A stretch of DNA of 5,494 nt from positions 1 to 5,494 of the forward strand of contig JAAEEW010000177.1 of the NCBI GenBank assembly GCA_013415595.1, written 5' to 3'. Positions 1-4,608 of this stretch are shown here, piece after piece (within the stretch, counting starts at the first letter, position 1; every line of letters starts with the position of its first letter). The notes under the pieces were generated by a model. It was not told the origin of the DNA and did no database searches. It was given only the letters and a program-made list of their open reading frames with translations. Made by a program: the position numbers and the translations under genes. This stretch comes from Methanosarcinales archaeon. GTDB lineage: Archaea > Halobacteriota > Methanosarcinia > Methanotrichales > Methanotrichaceae.

Positions 1-274
1 AGAGGATGTATGGTTATGTCCTCAACAGAATTTAGCCGTTTTGCCCTGGCCGTTTCAGATTTCGTTTCTCTGGCCAAAAAGGTCCTTGATATCCGGTATC
101 CCTTCTCCTGTATCCGGGGAGCTGAAATTTTCTCGATCCTCTCCGCCGCTGGCATCCGGGAGGGAATTTCAGACCGCTTCGACTGTGCTTTTCGACGGAA
201 TGGTCCAGGGCGGCGATTGGGCCCAGGGGGAGCAGCAGGAATACATTTACCTATCATGAACGGCCTTGTCCACT
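1..274. other. Unassigned left-edge stretch with two open forward frames
   Basis: No gene can be named here. Frame 1 is open from the window edge to a TGA at 274-276, and frame 2 from base 2 to a TGA at 257-259. The first two thirds of frame 1 and the last third of frame 2 (ending with residues GEQQEYIYLS) look more protein-like than the rest of each frame. This could be the tail of an upstream gene, a decayed or frameshifted gene, or plain upstream DNA for aNAC. A weak TATA-like run (AATACATTTA, 239-248) sits about 40 bases before the aNAC start and would allow a short leader that includes its SD. No tRNA-like or snoRNA-like structure was seen. Confidence 0.3.
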
Positions 275-285
275 GAGGTGATAAC

Positions 286-642
286 ATGTTTCCAGGTATT
301 GGCGGCAGGGGAATGAACCCCAAGAAGATGAAGGGCATGTTGAAGAGCATGGGGATCAACATCGACGAGATCGAGGGCGTGGAAGAGGTGGTGATTCGAC
401 TGGCCGATAAGGAGATCGTGATCAACAATCCGTCAGTGGCTATCATGGACGCCCAGGGCAGCCGGACCTACCAGATATCCGGGGACGCAGTGGAGAGACC
501 TCTGGCCGCGGCCATCCCCGATGCCGATGTGGAGCTGGTGACCGTCCAGACCGGCGTCTCAGCAGAAGAGGCAAGAGCAGCTCTGATGGCCTGCAACGGC
601 GACCTGGCGGAGGCCATCGTCAAGCTCAGCAACAGGACCTGA
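286..642 (+). CDS. nac: Archaeal nascent polypeptide-associated complex protein (aNAC)
   Basis: Known role of the family: aNAC is a homodimeric cytosolic chaperone that binds near the ribosomal exit tunnel and contacts emerging chains. The 118-residue length is normal for archaeal NAC. Visible features in order: a basic N-terminal segment (GRGMNPKKMKGML, about residues 7-19) of the kind used for ribosome binding; the NAC beta-barrel core (about 23-70), including GVEEVVIRLADKEIVI and a typical YQISGD segment at 62-67; then a linker and a C-terminal UBA domain (about 82-117) with TGVSAEEARAALMACNGDLA followed by EAIVKL. The start is set by a strong SD (GAGGTGAT, 275-282), with five bases between GAGGTG and ATG. 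The gene appears complete. The next gene begins 81 bases later on the same strand, probably with its own promoter. Family assignment is very secure. Confidence 0.96.
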   Translation: MFPGIGGRGMNPKKMKGMLKSMGINIDEIEGVEEVVIRLADKEIVINNPSVAIMDAQGSRTYQISGDAVERPLAAAIPDADVELVTVQTGVSAEEARAALMACNGDLAEAIVKLSNRT

Positions 643-668
643 AGAGCCGGGACTGCTGAACCATCGCC

Positions 669-715
669 TGAAATTCATTTGATTAAATTCATTAGAATCT
701 GATCGATAAGGGAGA
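669..715 (+). promoter_or_regulatory. Putative promoter and SD of the HD phosphohydrolase gene
   Basis: The 81-base gap after aNAC contains an AT-rich core, GAAATTCATTTGATTAAATTC, within 670-690. It resembles a purine-rich BRE followed by a degenerate TATA box. Initiation about 25 bases downstream would give a leader of roughly 10-25 bases. An SD-like AGGGAG (709-714) lies nine bases before the ATG at 724. The AT-rich core is a two-copy 14-bp repeat, listed separately. The TATA match is imperfect, so this is an inference. Confidence 0.35.
671..698 (+). repeat. Two-copy 14-bp direct repeat (AAATTCATT core)
   Basis: AAATTCATTTGATT (671-684) is followed directly by AAATTCATTAGAAT (685-698). The first nine bases are identical and the period is exactly 14. 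The nine-base core is the exact reverse complement of AATGAATTT, found in one unit of the 14-bp repeat array at 2955-3024. It overlaps the likely promoter of the HD gene. Confidence 0.6.
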
Positions 716-723
716 CGTTCTCA

Positions 724-2472
724 ATGGACGACCCCATCCTTGATCCGGTCCACGGAGCTGTATATCCGGACCGGCTGGAGCGGCTGATCATCCAGAGCGC
801 TCCCCTGCAGAGGCTGAAGGGGATCCGGCAGCTGGGCCTGGTTGACGTCGCCTATCCCGGGGCCACCCACAGCCGGTTCGAGCACAGCGTGGGAACCATG
901 CACGTGGCCGGCCTCATGGCCGCTCATCTGGATCTGAGCCCGGACGAGGTGCGAAAGGTCAGACTGGCCGGCCTATTGCACGATATCGGACATTCCGCCC
1001 TCTCCCACGCCGTGGAGCAGATTCTGGCCCGAAATCCCGATCTCCAGCCGGAGCTGGAGGGGAAGAAGGCGGTGGGCCACGAGCAGTTCACCCGGGCCCT
1101 GGTCCGGGCCGCCTCCTTCGGCCCCCGGGTGGAGGAGGCGGTGAAGGAAGATTTTGGAGATCCCCTGGACTTCTTCAAAGGTATTGCCGAGATCATCAGC
1201 GGCAGGTCTTTGCCTCTGGGCCAGATAGTCGCCGGGGACGTGGACGCAGACCGCATCGATTTCCTGCTCCGGGATTCCCACCACAGCGGCGTCAACCTGG
1301 GCCTGGTGGACCTGGACCAGATCCTCCAGTCCCTGACCGTCAGGGACGGCCGGGTGGTCCTCTCCGGGGCCTGCGACTACCGGGCGGATCTGTCGTTGAC
1401 CGCTGCCGAATCCATTCTGGTGGCCCGGGCCCACCACTACAACGCCCTGGTCCACCATCCCCGGGTGCAGTCGGCCCGGGCCATGCTTCTCTACGTCATG
1501 GAGCGGGTGCTGAAGGAGATGGAGAAGGAGGAGGCTTGCTCCCAGATCAGGAGCTTCTTCGTCCAGTACAACGATTCCGATCTGATGAACCTGCTGTCCT
1601 TGAGAGCTGCAGGCGACCTGGGGGCGGTGCTGGGGCGCCTCAGGGAGGGGCGGACCTACCCCCTGGCCTCCAGGTTCGACCACCGCACCCTGCCCCCGGG
1701 GATCAGGATGGCCATCTCCACCATCGCCAGGAACGGGCGGGCCAGGAGGATATTCGAGAGCAGCCTTGCCCGCCAGCATGGGATTCTGGTTGACATCTCC
1801 ACCGGCAGCGGGGTTCCGAAGTCGCTTCGCACCATCGACGGCTTCCTGTACGACGAGTCGGTGCTGGCAGCCGGGCTGATCAAGTCCCTCACCAGGCAGC
1901 TCACCTTATCTCTATTCTCCGACAGTCCGGTGCACATCTCCCAGAAGGAGATCGGAGACCTTTCTGCCAGGCTTCTGGCCTTCATCCGCTCGGAGAGCTA
2001 TCTTCCCATCGAAGGCATCCTGCTCTTCTTCCACGAGCTTCACGGGCTGCTCAGCGAGACCTTCGGGGAGAGGATTCTGGTTCCCCGGGTAAGAAACATA
2101 ACATGGCTATACCGGACTGTGCAGGAGCTGAAGGAGGCGGACGGCAAGGGGGGCCTATCCGGGCTCTTCGATTACCCCTTTCACCTGAACTACGGCTTTC
2201 CCTACAGCGAGCGGCTGTTCGAGGACGTTCAGATCCTGGTGGCCATGGGCATGGTCTACCAGGACCAGCGCCAGTTCTCCAAGGCCGGGCGATGGCATCA
2301 GCGCTACGAGTACATGCTGACCTCGGAGGGTCTGGACTACGCCGGGGAGATCGCCAGGCAGTACCGCCGGGAAGCTGCGGCGGTCAGAGATTATTTGCAT
2401 AAAGAGAAGCACAGCATTCCCTACGATATGGTGAGCCTTCTCCTGAGCAGGTATCGCGGCAAGACCCTGTGA
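724..2472 (+). CDS. HD-domain phosphohydrolase (SAMHD1/YwfO-like, probable dNTPase) with C-terminal winged-helix-like region
   Basis: HD-superfamily metal-dependent phosphohydrolase of the group that includes human SAMHD1 and Bacillus YwfO (COG1078 type), whose studied members hydrolyse dNTPs. The full catalytic set is visible. RFEH at 51-54 gives metal ligand His54, HDIGH at 86-90 gives His86/Asp87, and DADRID at 174-179 gives the last ligand, Asp176. His90, His95 and His119 (in GHEQF) match the SAMHD1 active-site histidines. The position matching SAMHD1 Tyr315 is Phe180. Residues about 180-440 are mainly helical, as in the family. Residues about 459-540 (ITWLYRTVQ, then FHLNYGFPYSE, then a YMLTSEG segment) resemble the YwgA-type winged-helix family. 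ATG 724 has an SD at 709-714 and begins with the family-typical DPVHG. Cytosolic; no signal or membrane segment. Family is secure, but substrate and the C-terminal assignment are inferred. Confidence 0.93.
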   Translation: MDDPILDPVHGAVYPDRLERLIIQSAPLQRLKGIRQLGLVDVAYPGATHSRFEHSVGTMHVAGLMAAHLDLSPDEVRKVRLAGLLHDIGHSALSHAVEQILARNPDLQPELEGKKAVGHEQFTRALVRAASFGPRVEEAVKEDFGDPLDFFKGIAEIISGRSLPLGQIVAGDVDADRIDFLLRDSHHSGVNLGLVDLDQILQSLTVRDGRVVLSGACDYRADLSLTAAESILVARAHHYNALVHHPRVQSARAMLLYVMERVLKEMEKEEACSQIRSFFVQYNDSDLMNLLSLRAAGDLGAVLGRLREGRTYPLASRFDHRTLPPGIRMAISTIARNGRARRIFESSLARQHGILVDISTGSGVPKSLRTIDGFLYDESVLAAGLIKSLTRQLTLSLFSDSPVHISQKEIGDLSARLLAFIRSESYLPIEGILLFFHELHGLLSETFGERILVPRVRNITWLYRTVQELKEADGKGGLSGLFDYPFHLNYGFPYSERLFEDVQILVAMGMVYQDQRQFSKAGRWHQRYEYMLTSEGLDYAGEIARQYRREAAAVRDYLHKEKHSIPYDMVSLLLSRYRGKTL

Positions 2473-2481
2473 AGAAGAGTC

Positions 2482-2546
2482 GATCTTTGGGGTGAATCGT
2501 AGATCTTGAGCCGGAAATAGCCGATCTAAAGCCCGGGAATGGATCT
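2482..2546 (+). repeat. Degenerate ~20-bp repeat with GATCT at each unit start
   Basis: GATCT occurs at 2482, 2502, 2523 and 2542, a spacing of 20, 21 and 19 bases. A GAAT or GAAAT motif recurs 11-12 bases into the first three units, and units two and three also share AGCC followed by a G-rich run. The array fills the 77-base gap between the HD gene and the next gene. The units are too diverged to exclude chance, but the near two-helical-turn spacing is noticeable. No terminator or clear TATA box is seen in this gap. Confidence 0.35.
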
Positions 2547-2549
2547 GAG

Positions 2550-2948
2550 ATGATGAGGATGCCGGATATGGAGGATAAGCCTGATAGGAATGGTGCTCAC
2601 GCTGCTCACGATAAACATGATGCTCCTGATAAACATGAACGGCATGATGAGCCGGATGCGCCGGATATGATGGTGGTCAATATCGATCAGCGGGATTTGG
2701 AGGATCGGCTAAGCCGCCTCCTCCTTCAACTGGCGGAGATGCAAGACGGCATCTGGGAGGCCTGGGAGGCAAAGAGCGATGGCCTTCCCCCCGGGATGGA
2801 GGAGCATCTCAGAAAGGTGATGGATGATATCTCCTTCTGGATAGACCAGTGCACCACCACCGATCAGTGCACGCCGGTGCTCCTGCGCCGCATGGAGGTG
2901 CACCGGGCCCGGCTGGCCAGGCTGATGGAACTGATCGACGGCGGTTGA
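2550..2948 (+). CDS. Hypothetical protein with His/Asp-rich repeated N-terminus and helical C-terminal domain
   Basis: I do not recognise this 132-residue protein. Residues 17-32 hold five histidines at 17, 20, 23, 29 and 32, all in one three-residue register, among Asp, Lys and Pro. This lies in a six-residue repeat (DKHDAP, DKHERH, DEPDAP; 21-38) and could bind divalent metal, though that is inference. Residues about 42-132 look like two or three amphipathic helices (DLEDRLSRLLLQLAEMQDGIWEAW; EEHLRKVMDDISFWI; LLRRMEVHRARLARLMELI), with a duplicated DQCT at 99-102 and 105-108. No signal peptide or membrane segment is seen, so it is probably cytosolic. The start is uncertain: ATG 2550 and 2553 lack a good SD, while ATG 2568 has GAGG at 2555-2558. 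Downstream G/C-rich third positions argue that the frame is real. Confidence 0.72.
   Translation: MMRMPDMEDKPDRNGAHAAHDKHDAPDKHERHDEPDAPDMMVVNIDQRDLEDRLSRLLLQLAEMQDGIWEAWEAKSDGLPPGMEEHLRKVMDDISFWIDQCTTTDQCTPVLLRRMEVHRARLARLMELIDGG
2610..2663 (+). repeat. In-frame 18-bp tandem repeat coding for D-K-H-rich units
   Basis: Three 18-base units lie at 2610-2627, 2628-2645 and 2646-2663. The first two share the 11-base start GATAAACATGA; the third begins GATGA. They encode DKHDAP, DKHERH and DEPDAP. Because the period is a multiple of three, copy-number change would keep the reading frame. The segment is more AT-rich than the rest of the gene, suggesting recent repeat expansion at the N-terminus. 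Confidence 0.65.
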
Positions 2949-2954
2949 GAGTGC

Positions 2955-3024
2955 AGGTGGTTGAATTAAGGTGGATGATTTCAGGTGAATGAATTTAGGT
3001 GGGCGAATTCAGGTGAATGATTTT
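2955..3024 (+). repeat. Five tandem 14-bp repeats, each starting AGGTG (SD-like)
   Basis: AGGTG occurs at 2955, 2969, 2983, 2997 and 3011, exactly 14 bases apart. The units read AGGTGGTTGAATTA, AGGTGGATGATTTC, AGGTGAATGAATTT, AGGTGGGCGAATTC and AGGTGAATGATTTT; consensus AGGTGRATGAATTT. A sixth AGGTGA at 3040-3045 is the probable ribosome-binding site of the downstream gene and is nearly in phase (29 bases after the fifth). The period is not a multiple of three, so the array is not a coding repeat. It lies entirely within the gap between the small His-rich gene and the TIM-barrel gene. Confidence 0.85.
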
Positions 3025-3039
3025 GGCCAAGTAGAGCCC

Positions 3040-3045
3040 AGGTGA
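3040..3045 (+). promoter_or_regulatory. SD site that favours the ATG start at 3057
   Basis: AGGTGA here is complementary to the archaeal 16S 3' end and lies 11 bases before ATG 3057. The alternative GTG at 3042 would fall inside this site and has no SD of its own, so ATG 3057 is the better start. The spacing is somewhat long, which leaves some doubt. Confidence 0.55.
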
Positions 3046-3056
3046 GTTGTGAGTTT

Positions 3057-3863
3057 ATGGTAAAAGTATCAGTATCTTCCATGTTTCTATGGGACTGCAC
3101 TCCGGAGGAGATGCTGTTCATTCTGGACGAGTCAGGGTTGGACGGCCTGGAGCTGTGGGCGGAGACGCCCTGGTACTGGGAGAGACGTTGCAGGCCGCGC
3201 TTTTTGGATATGGCCGCGGTTCTGGGAGGACGGGTCAGGACGGTTCACGCCCCGGTTATGGACATGAACCCCTCCTCTTACAGCGACCTGGTCCATCAGG
3301 CAACCATCGTGGAGACCCTGCGGGCCGTGGATATGGCCCACGATCTGGGGGTGGAGGTGCTGACCATCCATCCCGGCCACCGCACTGCCAGACGGGCCTT
3401 TAGGCCTGCGGACTGGAAGAAGTTCTATCGCTATCTGGACGCCTGTCTTATCCGCTCCAGGCGGCTGGGAGTCATCCTGTCTCTGGAGAACCTGCAAGAA
3501 GAGATCTGGAACATCTGCTACCAGCCTGAGGAGATGGCTGCAGTCCTGGAAAAATATCCTCTGGCCATGACCCTGGACATCTCCCACGCCACCCCGCCCA
3601 TAAGCCGGGCTCTGTCCTTCGTGGACCGGCTCTTCGAGCGCATAGTCAACGTCCACGTCTCGGCCACGGTGGAGGGAAATAAGCACATGCCTCCCAGCGA
3701 CGGATCGATGGACTCCGTGCTGATGGCGCTTCGGGATGCAGGCTACCAGGGATTCCTCACCCTGGAGCTGGACGACAAGAAATATCCAAACAAAATGGGA
3801 AAAATGGAGAAGGCCTCGGCCCTGAGGACCGAGAGCCGTCATTTGCTTGATATATTTGGCTAG
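3057..3863 (+). CDS. Xylose isomerase-like TIM-barrel protein (sugar phosphate isomerase/epimerase family)
   Basis: A 268-residue member of the AP-endonuclease-2/xylose-isomerase-like TIM-barrel family, which covers divalent-metal sugar isomerases, epimerases and endonuclease IV. In order: SGLDGLELWAE near the N-terminus (second strand); VHAPVMD with His64; VLTIHPGH with His105 and His108; SLENLQEE with probable metal ligand Glu144; TLDISHA with Asp174 and His177; NVHVS with His200; and LTLELDD with Glu237. The Glu-Asp-His-Glu set expected for a metal centre is complete. Fewer metal-binding His/Glu residues are evident than in true endonuclease IV, so an isomerase/epimerase-like role is preferred; the substrate cannot be told. 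Numbering uses ATG 3057; a GTG at 3042 would add five residues. No signal peptide. The 14-bp repeat array lies just upstream, and the gene converges on a - strand gene 12 bases away. Confidence 0.9.
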   Translation: MVKVSVSSMFLWDCTPEEMLFILDESGLDGLELWAETPWYWERRCRPRFLDMAAVLGGRVRTVHAPVMDMNPSSYSDLVHQATIVETLRAVDMAHDLGVEVLTIHPGHRTARRAFRPADWKKFYRYLDACLIRSRRLGVILSLENLQEEIWNICYQPEEMAAVLEKYPLAMTLDISHATPPISRALSFVDRLFERIVNVHVSATVEGNKHMPPSDGSMDSVLMALRDAGYQGFLTLELDDKKYPNKMGKMEKASALRTESRHLLDIFG

Positions 3864-3875
3864 ATCTGGCTGGCT

Positions 3876-4298
3876 TTATGCCATGGGCGCCCTGAGGGTG
3901 TACCCGCTGGTCTCCACCACTGGGAGGGTGGCCTCAGGGGTCCAGTCGTCCTGCAGGAACTGGTGAATGGCGAATACGGAAGTGGCTATCTGCTTGTCCT
4001 TGTTCTGGGTCACTGCGGACTGGGTAGTCTGGTCGTAGGCCGGGGTGGCGTAGGTGTCGTTCAGGAAGAGCTGGGAAGTGGGTGTGTCGTTTTGCAGCAC
4101 CTTGTTCTTGTCCGGCCAGGCAGCGTACATGACCTCAGGCTCGAATTTCGGAGGGGCCCAGCTGTCGTTTAGGAAATCTACTATGGACGAAGTGGTCGAC
4201 AGGTTATAATCCGGATTCAGAAACGCTGACGGCAGGGCCGTTACTGCCACTGGGATCAGCGCCAGCATAACAATCAGTAATGGTGCAATTCGGCTCAT
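3876..4298 (-). CDS. Small secreted protein with 36-residue FLND repeats, function unknown
   Basis: I do not recognise this 140-residue protein. Residues 1-21 form a clear Sec-type signal peptide (SRIAPLL, then a hydrophobic core IVMLALIPVAV) with likely cleavage after AVTA at 21. There is no lipobox Cys and no second membrane segment, so the mature part of about 119 residues is probably exported. FLND/FLQD motifs followed by W or Y occur at 42, 78 and 114, exactly 36 residues apart. A DKNK/NKDK motif (63-66, 99-102) repeats at the same spacing, and a related FLNPDY lies at 26-31. Four N-X-S/T sites (Asn32, 44, 70, 80) could be N-glycosylated. The mature part has no cysteine. ATG 4298 has GAGGG (4304-4308) five bases upstream. 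The repeat pattern and signal peptide argue strongly for a real gene; the function is open, with a surface or envelope role possible. Confidence 0.82.
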   Translation of the reverse strand: MSRIAPLLIVMLALIPVAVTALPSAFLNPDYNLSTTSSIVDFLNDSWAPPKFEPEVMYAAWPDKNKVLQNDTPTSQLFLNDTYATPAYDQTTQSAVTQNKDKQIATSVFAIHQFLQDDWTPEATLPVVETSGYTLRAPMA

Positions 4299-4303
4299 AG
4301 TAT

Positions 4304-4338
4304 CCCTCTAAAGAAGAGGAGGTGGATAAAGCTTTCCG
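4304..4338 (-). promoter_or_regulatory. SD and candidate proximal BRE/TATA of the secreted-protein gene
   Basis: Read on the - strand, GAGGG (4308-4304) is the SD. Upstream, GGAAAGCTTTATCC (4337-4324) resembles an archaeal BRE (GGAAA) followed by a short TATA core (TTTAT). The TATA core is only about 30 bases from the ATG, so initiation at the usual distance would fall at or past the SD. This makes it doubtful as the main promoter. A more distal AT-rich candidate is listed separately. Confidence 0.35.
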
Positions 4339-4462
4339 TCCCTGGTGGTCTTCACCTTCCGATCAGGGCCAGGTCCAGATATTTACACTAATACCAGGAT
4401 AAAATGTCTAATCCCCGAAGATCTGGCATGCTGTGAGAAAAGTTTTATTTGAATGACGCTGC

Positions 4463-4478
4463 AATATATTTATATTAA
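4463..4478 (-). promoter_or_regulatory. Candidate distal TATA box of the secreted-protein gene
   Basis: On the - strand this reads TTAATATAAATATATT, a strong TATA-like run preceded by GGAGAATT. Initiation about 25 bases downstream would give a leader of roughly 140 bases before the ATG at 4298. The surroundings are AT-rich in general, so this is a candidate only. Confidence 0.35.
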
Positions 4479-4536
4479 AATTCTCCATACATATAATTAA
4501 CTATTAATAATTAGATAATTTAAGTGTTTTCTGACT

Positions 4537-4608
4537 AGGGGGCCCTCAGCAACCCCGATTTCCCATATTATTAATATTATTAATATTATTAATATTATTT
4601 GGCCCCCT
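4537..4608. repeat. 8-bp GC-rich inverted repeat flanking the AT repeat
   Basis: AGGGGGCC (4537-4544) and GGCCCCCT (4601-4608) are exact reverse complements separated by 56 bases. The right arm lies in the last codons of the phosphodiesterase gene. The arms could close a long loop carrying the AT repeat, but the loop is large and the arms short, so a structural role is uncertain. No poly-U tract follows on the - strand as would be expected at an archaeal terminator. Confidence 0.4.
4565..4599. repeat. 9-bp AT-only tandem repeat, almost four copies
   Basis: ATATTATTA is repeated at 4565, 4574 and 4583, with an eight-base partial copy at 4592-4599, all perfect. The last copy contains the TAA stop (4595-4597) and part of the final Lys codon of the phosphodiesterase gene. 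The period is a multiple of three. This is a simple-sequence array likely to vary in copy number between strains. Confidence 0.9.

Larger units (their letters stand above)
4299..4594. other. AT-rich intergenic region
   Basis: About 300 bases without a gene between two - strand genes. From the secreted-protein gene outward it holds that gene's SD and candidate promoters, then a markedly AT-rich block (about 4437-4530). A GC-rich patch (AGGGGGCCCTC, 4537-4547) follows, and then the 9-bp repeat array. No tRNA-like structure was seen. A good SD-like GAGGAGGTGGAT on the + strand (4316-4327) is not followed by a start codon at usable spacing. Confidence 0.6.

Noticed and set aside
973..1779. Long antisense open frame (268 codons) opposite the HD gene
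   Set aside because: It is Gly/Pro/His/Gln-rich with no motif, and lies wholly within a well-supported gene. This is typical of a GC-rich shadow frame.
2949..3040. CRISPR-like array
   Set aside because: The units are 14 bp and directly adjacent, without unique spacers, and no cas gene is present.
3042..3044. GTG as the start of the TIM-barrel gene
   Set aside because: It sits inside the AGGTGA site and has no SD of its own; ATG 3057 fits better.
3132..3842. Antisense open frame of 236 codons opposite the TIM-barrel gene
   Set aside because: It mirrors a gene whose metal-site motifs are complete, and its own translation has no recognisable domain.
4316..4327. Strong + strand SD-like GAGGAGGTGGAT
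   Set aside because: No start codon at suitable spacing and no supported + strand frame follows. It is antisense to the leader of the secreted-protein gene.
4493..4520. Apparent 14-base repeat ATAATTA in the AT-rich intergenic block
   Set aside because: It has the same period as the other arrays, but the sequence is low-complexity AT, where such matches are expected by chance.
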